From the NCBI GenBank assembly GCA_030828165.1, contig JAURDA010000003.1, positions 1-64,000 of the forward strand: a stretch of 64,000 nt of DNA. Direction: 5' to 3'. This DNA comes from Candidatus Poseidonia sp. Its GTDB lineage: Archaea; Thermoplasmatota; Poseidoniia; Poseidoniales; Poseidoniaceae. The position numbers were made by a program, and so were the translations under genes. The notes beneath the pieces were generated by a model that saw nothing but the letters and a program-made list of their open reading frames with translations, ran no database searches and was not told the DNA's origin. How positions within the stretch are numbered: the stretch's first letter is position 1; every line of letters starts with the position of its first letter. Shown here piece by piece: positions 40,155-49,409 of the stretch.

Positions 40155-41162
40155 TCATCCGCCGATGAACGACATCTCCACTTTTTGGGTTGAACCTTGA
40201 TGTTCTTGCCGCTCCATCGAGTATCGGTCGTTTCGGTCGGTCCAAACGCGCTTGATGGCGGCACGAATGTCGTCGGTGGTCGCTTGCATCCGGAGCATCG
40301 CCTTCAGGTCGTTGCCGCTTGATGAGAACAGACAGGTGTACAACGAGCCGTTTGCAGAGAGCCGTGCTCTTGAACAATCGCCGCAGAAGGGTTGGGTGAC
40401 CGAATTGATGAAGCCAAATTCTTGTCCGTCAGCGGTCGTGAACCTTCGAGCAACCTCGTGCAAACCTTGCCCTTGATGCGGCGTGAGCGGCCCAAACCGC
40501 TGTTCAATCAGCGTTCGAACTTCCGCACCACTAACGACCTCCGCCATCTCCCAGGCGTTGGTGTTCCCAACGTCCATGAATTCAACGAAACGAAGAGGAA
40601 CGCCCCGCTGTGCACAAGCCTCTGCAAGCGGGAGGATCTCGGATTCGTTCACGCCACGCCGGACCACGGTGTTGACCTTCACGCCCAATCCTGCTTTCAT
40701 GGCAGTATCAATTCCGTCAAGCACATCGCTTGGTGTGGTTTTGGTCGTGTCCGCCATGGCCGCAAAGGTGGTTGGATTCAAGGCGTCCAAACTTACAGTT
40801 ACACGGTTCAAACCGGCATCAGCGAGTTCTTTTGCATGTTTTGAGAGCAAGGCACCGTTGGTGGTCAGGGCAAGGTCAAGGTGAGGGCCCGTTGCCTTGA
40901 GGAGGCGTACGAGTACGGTGACATCGCTGCGCAACAAAGGCTCACCTCCTGTCAGCCTGACTTTTTCCAAGCCAGCCGGCAGCAGGGATTCAACCACCGT
41001 AACGATTTCTTCGTACGTCAGCAGGTCGGAACGAGGCAGGAAGACGTGGTCGCTTCCAAAATGTTCTCTCGGCATGCAGTACGTGCATCGGAAATTGCAT
41101 CGGTCCGTGATGGAGATTCGCAAATCACGCAGCGGCCGTGCCTGTCGGTCCAGCAGCGTCAT
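40155..41162 (-). CDS. moaA: GTP 3',8-cyclase MoaA (molybdenum cofactor synthesis)
   Basis: 335 residues. Radical SAM enzyme that converts GTP to 3',8-cyclo-7,8-dihydro-GTP, the first step of molybdopterin synthesis. N-terminal cluster motif TDRCNFRCTYCMP (CxxxCxxC), SAM-binding RLTGGEPLL, and the C-terminal cluster FCGDCSRARLSANGSLYTCLF, giving the third ligand set that binds GTP. The C-terminal Gly-Gly (SFIGG) that is essential in bacterial MoaA is present. A small ThiS/MoaD-like carrier is encoded at 54855. Start ATG 41162 is about 35 bases from a TATA box shared with aroA. Confidence 0.93.
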   Translation of the reverse strand: MTLLDRQARPLRDLRISITDRCNFRCTYCMPREHFGSDHVFLPRSDLLTYEEIVTVVESLLPAGLEKVRLTGGEPLLRSDVTVLVRLLKATGPHLDLALTTNGALLSKHAKELADAGLNRVTVSLDALNPTTFAAMADTTKTTPSDVLDGIDTAMKAGLGVKVNTVVRRGVNESEILPLAEACAQRGVPLRFVEFMDVGNTNAWEMAEVVSGAEVRTLIEQRFGPLTPHQGQGLHEVARRFTTADGQEFGFINSVTQPFCGDCSRARLSANGSLYTCLFSSSGNDLKAMLRMQATTDDIRAAIKRVWTDRNDRYSMERQEHQGSTQKVEMSFIGG

Positions 41163-41181
41163 GTTCTTTGGAACGGTTTCG

Positions 41182-41201
41182 GGTTCTTGAACCTATAAGC
41201 A
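41182..41201. promoter_or_regulatory. Shared TATA box with adjacent GGTTC/GAACC palindrome (moaA / aroA)
   Basis: CCTATAAGC (41192-41200; GCTTATAGG on minus) lies 35 bases from the moaA ATG and 38 from the aroA ATG, suitable for both. Next to it is the perfect palindrome GGTTCTTGAACC (41182-41193), where TFB or a regulator could bind. Confidence 0.45.
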
Positions 41202-41234
41202 AGGGTTCATGGCTGGAGCATCGCACCTTCGAGC

Positions 41235-42653
41235 ATGGCGAAGCGTTGGGTGAGCCGGTGGAAGCCCACGCAAGCCGGTGAGAAAGGAAGTCTCGTCCCC
41301 GTGCTTTCCGTCGAAGGAAAATCCTCTATAGAAGCAATTCAATGGAGGCTCCCTTGTTCCAAAAGTCACGCTATTCGATGGCTGGCCCTCGCCGCACAAT
41401 CAAAGCAAAACATCGTTCTGCAAAACATGGCCTTTGCTGGACAAGATGCGGTTTCCATGCGCCGTTGCCTGTCCCAAATGGGTGTCAACATCACCGACCT
41501 CGACGGCAAAGGGCAGGACCTCCTCATCCCGCCCAACGACGACGATCAGCCTCCTCCTTCCTCGGTCGCTTGGAGAATCAAAGGCCTTGGTGCTGGCGGT
41601 TTAACGCCGCCTGTAAGCGTTCTTCACGCAGGAAACTCCGGCACAGCACTGAGAATTTTGATGGCGCTCGCTGCTCAGCACGACGTCCCGGTCATGCTCG
41701 ACGGCGATGCCTCGCTTCGTTCCCGCTCGTACGAAACCATGTTTGCCTGCCTCGCCCAATTGGGGGTGGCTTGCTCCTACGGCACGGAGCACGAAGGTTT
41801 GCCCGTCTTGTTGCAAGGCCCGGTGGTTGAGGGAGCTTCGCTGTCCATCGATGCTCAACGCTCAAGTCAGCCGACTTCGGCTTGGCTTCTCGCTGCCCCT
41901 TCGTTTCCACACCCCGTTCCTTGGTCCATTCAGGGTGAAGCGGTTTCCCAACGGCATGCGATGCTTACTCGAAGGTTGTGCGAAGAAACCGGTGCGCCCT
42001 CCTCCGATGATGGCCTGCTTGAGCCGTGGCAACCCGTTTTCCAAGAAACAACCGTCATCGTTCCTCCCGATGCCTCCATGCTCGCGTTTGCGTTTTTGGC
42101 TGCGCAGACCTTCGGCTGTCGAGTTGAAGTTGAACTGCTGCCCGATGCCTCTGAAAGTCTCGGGCACGAAATTCTCGTTGATGGTGCCGATGCCCTCGGG
42201 ATCTCGGTCCAGGGCAACGTCCTCGCTCCCTCATCAACGCCCCAATACACCGAAATTGACCTTCGTGATGCGAACGATCTCATCACGCCGCTCGCTGCTT
42301 TGATGGCGATGGGCGGTGGAGGAACCATCACGGGAGCACCTCATGCGGCTCACAAAGAGACCAATCGCTTGACGGGGACGGTTGCCTTCCTCGCTCAATT
42401 CGGTCTCGTCACCGAAGCCATACCGGACGGACTGTCGGTTGCAGGTGGGCAAAAACTCACTTGCCCAACAAGCGTCGTGAGGACCTACGGTGACCATCGC
42501 ATGGCGCTCACGGCTCTGGTCTTGGCGGCGGGAACGGAGGAGGAAGTTCTCATCGAAGGTCACGACCTTCACGCCGTCGCCGACCCCGAGGCCTTGGAGA
42601 GGCTGCGGCGAGCCGGTGTCACGATCAACGCCCAACTCCATCGGCCGTGGTAA
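41235..42653 (+). CDS. aroA: 3-phosphoshikimate 1-carboxyvinyltransferase (EPSP synthase)
   Basis: 472 residues, longer than the usual 430. Condenses shikimate-3-phosphate with PEP. Substrate motifs: PCSKSHAIRWLALA (Lys-Ser near the N-terminus), AGNSGTALRILMAL (PEP-binding), LRSRSYE, SSQPTSAWLLA, KETNRL, and YGDHRMALTALVLA near the C-terminus. The NSGTA-type loop with Thr-Ala-Leu-Arg resembles class I rather than the class II EPSP synthases, so glyphosate sensitivity would be expected; this is inference. Start ATG 41235 follows a TATA box by 38 bases. It is convergent with mutL, one base apart. Confidence 0.92.
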   Translation: MAKRWVSRWKPTQAGEKGSLVPVLSVEGKSSIEAIQWRLPCSKSHAIRWLALAAQSKQNIVLQNMAFAGQDAVSMRRCLSQMGVNITDLDGKGQDLLIPPNDDDQPPPSSVAWRIKGLGAGGLTPPVSVLHAGNSGTALRILMALAAQHDVPVMLDGDASLRSRSYETMFACLAQLGVACSYGTEHEGLPVLLQGPVVEGASLSIDAQRSSQPTSAWLLAAPSFPHPVPWSIQGEAVSQRHAMLTRRLCEETGAPSSDDGLLEPWQPVFQETTVIVPPDASMLAFAFLAAQTFGCRVEVELLPDASESLGHEILVDGADALGISVQGNVLAPSSTPQYTEIDLRDANDLITPLAALMAMGGGGTITGAPHAAHKETNRLTGTVAFLAQFGLVTEAIPDGLSVAGGQKLTCPTSVVRTYGDHRMALTALVLAAGTEEEVLIEGHDLHAVADPEALERLRRAGVTINAQLHRPW

Positions 42654-42654
42654 C

Positions 42655-44688
42655 TCAACCGTGACGCCCGAAGTGGTGGTCAAGGCTGTCCAACGAGATC
42701 CGCAAGGAGGTTGGTCGTCCGTGGACACACGCCCACGGGTTTGGAATTCGGCGCATGTCGTCCAGCAGGCGACGCATCTCAGCGAGCGAGAGCGGCTCGT
42801 TGGCTTTCACGGCTCCTCTGCACGCGTTCATGAAGGCGATGTGGTCTTTTTTCGCTTCGATGGTCTCGAGCGGCCCACCGTCAAGCGCAAGATCTTGGAG
42901 CAGGTCAAGGAAAAACGGCTTGACTTCCTCGCCCGCCAGCAGCTGAGGCGAGGCGTTGAGCACCCATTCTCCTTCTTGGTGTTCCAAATGGAACCCGAGG
43001 GCTTTGAGCCGTTCGTGGTGGGCATCGACCACCGCCGACTGCCGAGCATCCAGTTCAAGTTGGAGCGGTGCAAGTCGCTTTTGCGGTTCCCATGCTTGTC
43101 CGCTGTTGCGAAGCCGCTCGTATCGAACGCGTTCGTGAAGGGCGTGCTGGTCCACCAAGAGCAATTCGCCCTCTGCCTGAACCAAGATGTACGAGTCGGC
43201 AAACTGAGCCAGAGGTTCCATGGTCGGCAGATCGTTGAGCACGCCATCAAGCGGGGCTTCTGTTGCCGGGGATTGCGTCTCGCTTGCACCAGCGTAGCGG
43301 TGGAGATGACGTTCTGCGGAGGACAGGTGTTGCGCGATGGGTTCACGCTCAAGATTCGGGAGAACGGCTTGACCCAGTGGCGAGGCCGAAACCGGGCGCG
43401 CTGAGGTGGTGCGTTCCACTTCCTCGGCCTCTTGTCCTACGAGATTGAGTTGTTTTCCCGCTGCAACGGCCCAGGCAGGAGGTGCGGCAGCGGGACGCCT
43501 TTGCTTCGCTTCACCGGCGTCAAGTCCGGCTGCAGAAGCCAATCCGTGGTTCGGTGTAGCTGCGCCTTGCGGAGGTTCCCCGGGCGCTTCGGGAGCAAAA
43601 AAGGACTCCACTTTAGCGGTGGTTTCTCGGGCTGCGAATCCTTGGAGTTCGGGTATGCCGCCGGTTGCATCGGGTTCGGTCGGCACGGCTTCAAGCGTGT
43701 GGGCAATGGCTCGCTCAAGCCGTTCGAGCACGCGCCATGAATGGCGCAGTCGGACCTCCCGTTTTGTGGGATGGACGTTGACGTCGACCTCGGTGGGCGG
43801 GCATGTTAGGTTGATGACGGCCAAGGGATGACGGCCCTGCATCAATCGTGTCCGATACCCACGGCGGATGGCCTGCAGGAACGGGCCGGCGGCGACGGGG
43901 CGTCGGTTGATGAGCACGTGAATGTCATCCCCTTTCCCGCGAGTGATGTCGGGGGTGCTGATCCAACCTTCCCAACGCTCCTCGCCGGGGGCTTCTTCAT
44001 CACCGGGCGGCTGCTGAAGCGGGACGAGTTCGGTGGCTTGCGCGCCCATCACGTCGTAGAGCCGGTCAAGCATGTCGTCGGTTGCAGGCACGTTGAGCAA
44101 GGTTCGCGCTTCGGATTTCAAGTGAAATCCGCACTCGGGATGGGCGAGGGCATGGTTTACCACCACGTCGACAATTCGTGCCGTTTCGGTTTCGGGTCGT
44201 CGTTGAAAGGCCAGTCGTGCAGGCGTGTTGGCGAAGAGATGCTCCACCGAGATTCGGGTACCGTCCGACATGCCTTCGGGAACGGCGTCGGCTTTGACCC
44301 CGTCTTCCATTACCACGCTTGCGCCTTGGGTCCCCGCAGGTTGGCTTGAGACGGTGAGTTTCGAGACCATGCCGATGCTCGCAAGCGCTTCGCCACGGAA
44401 ACCCAACGAGGCGATGGAGGCCAAGTCCTCCTTGGTCGTGAGTTTCGAGGTGGCGTGCCGGTCCAACGCCAACGGCAGGTCTTCTCGTTCGATGCCGCTG
44501 CCGTTGTCCTCAACGACCATCCGCTCGAAACCGCCGCTTTCAACGGTGACGGTGATGGACGTGGCGCCAGCATCCAAACTGTTTTCGATGAGCTCTTTGA
44601 TGACCTGTGCCGGACGCTCGACCACCTCGCCTGCCGCGATGTGACCGATGGTCGCATCGTCCAACTGTTTGATTCGGCGCGGATTCAT
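42655..44688 (-). CDS. mutL: DNA mismatch repair protein MutL (endonuclease type)
   Basis: 677 residues. GHKL ATPase N-terminus: IKELIENSLDAGA, DNGSGIEREDL, ATSKL and GFRGEALASI. After a low-complexity Pro/Ala/Glu linker, the C-terminal dimerisation domain has the metal-binding endonuclease motif DQHALHERVRYE (about 507-518), so the protein probably nicks DNA itself, and an AC-x-HGRP motif near 649. The start matches bacterial MutL (IRQLDD-like). It overlaps the stop of mutS by 4 bases (ATGA), so mutS and mutL form one operon. Bacterial MutS/MutL are rare in archaea; most use NucS or other routes. Confidence 0.95.
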   Translation of the reverse strand: MNPRRIKQLDDATIGHIAAGEVVERPAQVIKELIENSLDAGATSITVTVESGGFERMVVEDNGSGIEREDLPLALDRHATSKLTTKEDLASIASLGFRGEALASIGMVSKLTVSSQPAGTQGASVVMEDGVKADAVPEGMSDGTRISVEHLFANTPARLAFQRRPETETARIVDVVVNHALAHPECGFHLKSEARTLLNVPATDDMLDRLYDVMGAQATELVPLQQPPGDEEAPGEERWEGWISTPDITRGKGDDIHVLINRRPVAAGPFLQAIRRGYRTRLMQGRHPLAVINLTCPPTEVDVNVHPTKREVRLRHSWRVLERLERAIAHTLEAVPTEPDATGGIPELQGFAARETTAKVESFFAPEAPGEPPQGAATPNHGLASAAGLDAGEAKQRRPAAAPPAWAVAAGKQLNLVGQEAEEVERTTSARPVSASPLGQAVLPNLEREPIAQHLSSAERHLHRYAGASETQSPATEAPLDGVLNDLPTMEPLAQFADSYILVQAEGELLLVDQHALHERVRYERLRNSGQAWEPQKRLAPLQLELDARQSAVVDAHHERLKALGFHLEHQEGEWVLNASPQLLAGEEVKPFFLDLLQDLALDGGPLETIEAKKDHIAFMNACRGAVKANEPLSLAEMRRLLDDMRRIPNPWACVHGRPTSLRISLDSLDHHFGRHG

Positions 44689-47336
44689 TCGCCGTCCTCC
44701 AACATCGATTTCAGTCCGTAGAGGACGTCCAGCGCTTCCCTCGGCGTGAGGTCGTCCACGTTGGTCGCTTGCAGGGCGTCAAGGACCGGCTGGTTTGGAG
44801 GGGGAGTGGTTTCGGGAACAGGGGAGGTTGTCATGGCTGCAGCGGCAAAATACCCCATCAAACTGGCTTGGCCAGCATCTCTCGATTTTGGTGTTCCCTG
44901 TTCTCCGGCTTTTGCGCCTCCAGCCTGTTGTTCGAGAAACGCAAGAAGGTCCGTCGCTCGTTCAACCACGCTGCGGGGAAGCCCGGCGAGGGCAGCCACT
45001 TGGACACCGTAGGAATCATCGCAAGGGCCGTCAGCCACCGTGTGGAGAAACTTGAGTTGGCCATCGATATGAGCGACTTGGACATGGACGTTGCAGAGGC
45101 CTTTGACCTCTCCCTCCAGGCCGATGAGTTGGTGGTAATGCGTGGCAAAGAGTGTTCTTGAGCCGAGTCGATTGCAGATATCTTCCGTGACCGACCACGC
45201 GATGGAAAGCCCATCGAAGGTGGACGTTCCTCGACCGATTTCATCCAAGAGGATCAGGGATTGCGAAGTGGCGCGCTTGAGGATGTGGGCGACCTCGATC
45301 ATCTCCATCATGAAGGTCGACCTTCCACGTTTGAGGTCGTCGCTTGCGCCCACTCGAGTGAAAATTCGGTCCACAAGGCCAACGGTGGCTGCGTTCGCAG
45401 GGACAAAGCACCCTGTCTGGGCGAGCACGGTGATGAGGGCGACGGTACGTAGATGGGTCGACTTCCCGCCCATGTTGGGTCCGGTGATGAGGTGGAAGGA
45501 CCGTTTCTGGTTGAGATTCACGTCGTTGGGCACGTAACCCTGTTGTGTCTCAAGAACAGCGTGGCGGGCTCCGTCGAGTTTGAGCACGGGTTTTTCGGTG
45601 ATGGTGGGTTTGACCCATTGGCGTTCTCTTGACACCGATGCGAAGCACTGCAGAACGTCGATGGTGGCGACGCGCCGTGCGATTTCCGTCAAGGTCCCGG
45701 CGTGTTCGCCGCAGTAGGATCGCAGTTCCAAGAAGCGGCGGTATTCGAGCTCCTTCAGTTTTGAATCCGCTGAGAGCAAGAGGTCGTCTCGTTCGATGAG
45801 TTCGGGGGTGGTGTAGCGCGACCCGTTGGTGAGTTGTTGCTTGCGTGTCCACGATTCGGGTACCTTGTCGGCGTTGGCTTGGGTGACTTCGATGAACCAA
45901 CCCACCTGCCGATTGTTCTTCACTTTGAGCGAGGAGACGCCGAGTTCATCCCGTAACCTCACCTCAAGATTCGAGAACCAAGCCTTGCCTTCGGTGGTGA
46001 TTTCTCGCAACCGGTCAACCTCTTCATCAACCCCGGTTTTCAACAACCCTCCGTCGCGAAGGCCGAGCGGCGGGGTTTCGTTCAAGGTTGCCGAGATCAT
46101 CGTTGCCATTTCGGACAGGACCTCGAGTTCAGAACTGAGGTGCTGAAGCAAGGGGTCGTTGCTCTCCGTGCACCACGCAACCAACGCTGGCATGCGTTCC
46201 AGAGCATGCGCTGTCGCCACGAGGTCACGTGCGTTGCTTCGCTGGTACGCCAGTTGCGTGGCGAGGCGTTCCATGTCCCGTATACCCTTCAACGAGGTGC
46301 GCAGGCCGTCCAGTCTCCGCGCTGATTTTGCAAGGTTCCCAACCGCTTTGTGACGTGTCTCGATGGCTTCTGCATCGGCAAGCGGGTTGAGCAACCAGGT
46401 TTTGAGAACACGGCGGCCCATGGCGGTTCGGCAACGGTTCAGGGTGGAGAGAAGGCTCCCCTCGTGTTCCCCAGCGAGCGTTGAGGTCAGTTCCAAGTTC
46501 CGAAGCGTGGTTTGGTCGAGCAGCAGGCGTCCGTTTTCCTCAACCACTTCGACGTCTTGCAGGGGGATTTCACCTCGCATGTGGACGGTCGAGAGATAGT
46601 CCGCCGCCAAACCCGTCGCTGAAAGAGCGAGGGGCGCGCTGTCCAAGTCGAGGTGGCCCAGGTCGGCAACATCGAGCATGGTCTTCAGACGTTCTTTGGC
46701 TTTCTTTTGGGTGAGCCCGTGCTGGCTGATCATGGTGCGGTCGAGCACCAGAAATAAACGTCCCATCGCCTCGTTTTCTGCATCCTGTGGCGAGAGGACG
46801 AGTTCGTTCGGCTGCCATCGCTGGAGGTCGTCTTCCAAACGAACGAATCGGTCGGCGCCTTGGTGCGTGCTGGCCCATGCTTTGCCGGTCGAGGCATCCA
46901 AGACGGCTACGCCCAACGCATCGCTTCCGAGGGATACGGCAGCGAGGAGGGATTGTTCGTCCATTTCAAGCAAGCTTTCCTCGAACAAACTGCCTGGCGT
47001 GTAAACACGCGTCACCACACGTTCGAGCAGTTTTGCCCCCTCTCGAAGTTCTTCCTCTTGCTCGGCAACGGTGACCTTGTATCCTGCACGAAGCATGGTT
47101 CGGAGGTGCTCCTCCAGCCCGTGCCACGGGAATCCCGCCATGGGGATGGGCTGGTCGGCGTTTTTGTCTCGGGAGGTCAACGAGAGCCCGAGGACTTCGG
47201 CCGCTACCTCAGCGTCGTCGTGAAAGAGTTCGTAGAAATCGCCCATCCGGAAGAAGAGAATCGTGTCGGGATGTTGTTCTTTGATGTCAAAGAACTGATC
47301 CATCATCCCTCGCTTGGCTATCTCGGTCACCTCCAT
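44685..47336 (-). CDS. mutS: DNA mismatch repair protein MutS
   Basis: 883 residues. MutS1 type: the mismatch-wedging FxE motif is present in FFRMGDFYELF (about 28-38), the connector and lever domains follow, then Walker A GPNMGGKST (about 617-625), ILLDEIGRGTSTFDG (Walker B and signature) and ATHYHQL. The C-terminal tail has a helix-turn-helix for dimerisation (LQATNVDDLTPREALDVLYGL). It recognises base mismatches and recruits MutL. Size and domains match bacterial MutS1, not the archaeal MutS5-like proteins. Starts at ATG 47336 and is followed directly by mutL. Confidence 0.96.
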   Translation of the reverse strand: MEVTEIAKRGMMDQFFDIKEQHPDTILFFRMGDFYELFHDDAEVAAEVLGLSLTSRDKNADQPIPMAGFPWHGLEEHLRTMLRAGYKVTVAEQEEELREGAKLLERVVTRVYTPGSLFEESLLEMDEQSLLAAVSLGSDALGVAVLDASTGKAWASTHQGADRFVRLEDDLQRWQPNELVLSPQDAENEAMGRLFLVLDRTMISQHGLTQKKAKERLKTMLDVADLGHLDLDSAPLALSATGLAADYLSTVHMRGEIPLQDVEVVEENGRLLLDQTTLRNLELTSTLAGEHEGSLLSTLNRCRTAMGRRVLKTWLLNPLADAEAIETRHKAVGNLAKSARRLDGLRTSLKGIRDMERLATQLAYQRSNARDLVATAHALERMPALVAWCTESNDPLLQHLSSELEVLSEMATMISATLNETPPLGLRDGGLLKTGVDEEVDRLREITTEGKAWFSNLEVRLRDELGVSSLKVKNNRQVGWFIEVTQANADKVPESWTRKQQLTNGSRYTTPELIERDDLLLSADSKLKELEYRRFLELRSYCGEHAGTLTEIARRVATIDVLQCFASVSRERQWVKPTITEKPVLKLDGARHAVLETQQGYVPNDVNLNQKRSFHLITGPNMGGKSTHLRTVALITVLAQTGCFVPANAATVGLVDRIFTRVGASDDLKRGRSTFMMEMIEVAHILKRATSQSLILLDEIGRGTSTFDGLSIAWSVTEDICNRLGSRTLFATHYHQLIGLEGEVKGLCNVHVQVAHIDGQLKFLHTVADGPCDDSYGVQVAALAGLPRSVVERATDLLAFLEQQAGGAKAGEQGTPKSRDAGQASLMGYFAAAAMTTSPVPETTPPPNQPVLDALQATNVDDLTPREALDVLYGLKSMLEDGE

Positions 47337-47432
47337 GGCTTACGCTGGAGTTTGAGGAAGTTGACGAGGGCACATGAAGGTTCTCGCACCCTTCGTCTTC
47401 ATCGCCGGATTCGGGCTGAAATCGCTCGGGAT

Positions 47433-48641
47433 TTAGGCAGGCCGTCGGAGTTCAACCAGGGCGTAACGAAGCATGAAGGCCAAGACCACGCCGCCGACGA
47501 GCACATAGAGCAGGTTCAGGAATCCTCGACCACTCTCTATAGAGCCGTTGGCTTTGATGTCAATGCTCCACTGGACCGGGTCCCCGCTTTCATCCACGCC
47601 GTGAACGTGAATGAAATCACCCGATTCGCCGACGGAGCTCAGGTCGACGGGGACGGGTCGTCCGAGGACGTGCGTTGAAAGGCCGGTGTCATCAAGACTC
47701 TGAAGCGTGGTGCTGCCCAAGGCTCCGAGGAACCAAACGGTCCCCTCGCTGTCCCCGATAACCTGCACCGTGGGCGCTTCCAAGATTTCCACGTTCTCAG
47801 CGCCGTGGACCAACAAACTCAGGGTTGTTCCACCGATGACGTGTTCGCCGTTGGCGGTGGAGGCGATGCTGTGGAACACGCCGCTGTCGTAGGTGTTCAC
47901 TTTCTGAATCACCGGCGTAGCGTCGGAACCGTCCCAAGCAATCCATCCCAAAACAGGGCGTGCCTGGGGCGTTGCGGGGCTTGAGCCGTCGGCGCCCGAG
48001 GTGCTGTGATGGCTGCCCAGAGCGATCCAGAGCCCTTCGCTGTGGGCTTCAATCGTGTGCCACTGCACCCCCGTCGAGGTTGACATGGCGTGGGTGGGGT
48101 TCATCCCGACAATGCCTCGAAACGAGGTGTTGACTCCTTCCTGGGTGAGCAAGAGGCGCTGCGTCCCGGTTTCGCTTTGATGTTCGGCAACGTCAAGCAC
48201 GGCAAACACCCCGTTGTCCGTCGGGTATTCGTATTTCACCATCTCGCCGTCCATCAAACCAACCACCTGGTTGTTTTGAATCGAGAAAAGGACTTCGCCA
48301 CTGGGCATCGTCTTCAAAAAGCGTACATCGGCACCTTTGTCCTCGGTTTGCGGACTGTAAACGGGCATTACGGTGTTGGTGGCCGGGTCTTCCGTGAACA
48401 GGTGATATCCTGCTTCGGGGGTGAAGACCAGAGCGGTGTAGGCTCCGTCGTGGTGATAGGCGATGTCCACAACCAGTCCGCCTGCATAGCCTGCGTCGTC
48501 GTTGGTGAGTTCAGCTCCGACAAAATGTTCGGTTGCGCCGATGGCGAAAGCACCGGCGATGACAAAAACAAGAAAAGCAGCCATGGAAAGCCATTGATGC
48601 TCGGATTCCTCTTCGAGGAGCCTCCGCCAACCTCCAGCCAT
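47433..48641 (-). CDS. Membrane-anchored beta-propeller-like protein
   Basis: 402 residues from ATG 48641 (MAGGWRRLLEEESE). A short cytoplasmic N-terminus, a membrane helix (WLSMAAFLVFVIAGAFAIG), then about 340 residues of repeated beta motifs with Asp and Gly turns (VVDIAYHHDGAYTALVFTPEAGYHLF, FLKTMPSGEVLFSIQNNQ, SIASTANGEHVIGGTTLSLLVHG) that look like a seven-bladed propeller, and a C-terminal helix (LLYVLVGGVVLAFMLRY). No family assigned. The longer in-frame start at 48761 would reach into the promoter of the L10e gene, so I reject it. Confidence 0.6.
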   Translation of the reverse strand: MAGGWRRLLEEESEHQWLSMAAFLVFVIAGAFAIGATEHFVGAELTNDDAGYAGGLVVDIAYHHDGAYTALVFTPEAGYHLFTEDPATNTVMPVYSPQTEDKGADVRFLKTMPSGEVLFSIQNNQVVGLMDGEMVKYEYPTDNGVFAVLDVAEHQSETGTQRLLLTQEGVNTSFRGIVGMNPTHAMSTSTGVQWHTIEAHSEGLWIALGSHHSTSGADGSSPATPQARPVLGWIAWDGSDATPVIQKVNTYDSGVFHSIASTANGEHVIGGTTLSLLVHGAENVEILEAPTVQVIGDSEGTVWFLGALGSTTLQSLDDTGLSTHVLGRPVPVDLSSVGESGDFIHVHGVDESGDPVQWSIDIKANGSIESGRGFLNLLYVLVGGVVLAFMLRYALVELRRPA

Positions 48642-48777
48642 GAACCACGGTGCAGGCAAGCCATCATGAAGACTTTGCCCGAACCGAAGGCTTGGCGGCC
48701 ATGGAGGTGCTTGGAAAGCGTCTAGCGGAGATATGATAAAGGGAGCATCGGTCGCAGGCATGCTTGGAGGGATATCT

Positions 48778-49317
48778 ATGGCACGAAAACCAGCAGTGAT
48801 GTACCGTCGCTTGAAAGGCCCCGCCTACACCCGCCGAAAGTACATCGGCGGTGTGCCCAACAACCGTATTCACCAGTTCCACGTCGGAAACCGCCGTGCT
48901 GCAGAGACGGGCCAGTTCCCCGTTCGCATCGAACTTCGAGCCGACAACGATGTCCAAATCCGACACACGGCTCTTGAAGCCGCCCGTGTGGTGTCCAACT
49001 CCACCATCCGTAAGGAGGCCGGTGCCCAAGGCTACGCTCTTCGAGTCCACACCTTCCCTCACCACGTGCTGCGTGAAAACAAGCAAGCGACCGGAGCCGG
49101 TGCTGACCGTGTCTCCCAAGGCATGCGATGCGCCTTCGGCAAGAACGTCGGCACGGCCGCTCGTGTCAAGCGAGGTCAGCGCGTTCTCTCCATTCAAGTG
49201 CACCCTCAGCACTACCTCACGGCCCGAGATGCGCTTCGAAAGGCCAGCATGAAGTTCCCCACTCCATGCACCATCCGCCTGATCAGCGGACACGAGCACC
49301 TTAAGGGACTCATTTGA
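48778..49317 (+). CDS. rpl10e: Ribosomal protein uL16 (archaeal L10e)
   Basis: 179 residues. Universal large-subunit protein near the peptidyl-transferase centre and the A-site tRNA. The start MARKPAVMYRRLKGPAYTRR is diagnostic of L10e; GAQGYALRVHTFPHHVLREN and GADRVSQGMRCAFGKNVGTAARV are the conserved loops that reach the catalytic centre. GGAGG stands 6 bases before the ATG at 48778, deciding the start over the in-frame ATG at 48733. A TATA-like ATATGATAAA lies about 40 bases upstream. Confidence 0.95.
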   Translation: MARKPAVMYRRLKGPAYTRRKYIGGVPNNRIHQFHVGNRRAAETGQFPVRIELRADNDVQIRHTALEAARVVSNSTIRKEAGAQGYALRVHTFPHHVLRENKQATGAGADRVSQGMRCAFGKNVGTAARVKRGQRVLSIQVHPQHYLTARDALRKASMKFPTPCTIRLISGHEHLKGLI

Positions 49318-49409
49318 GAGCAGCATCCAACCGGTGCATCGGCGGGTTTGGCCTGCCGTTTCGCAGGTGAAACAAAATAGCACAGACGAGAGGACGGTTC
49401 GGTGATATC

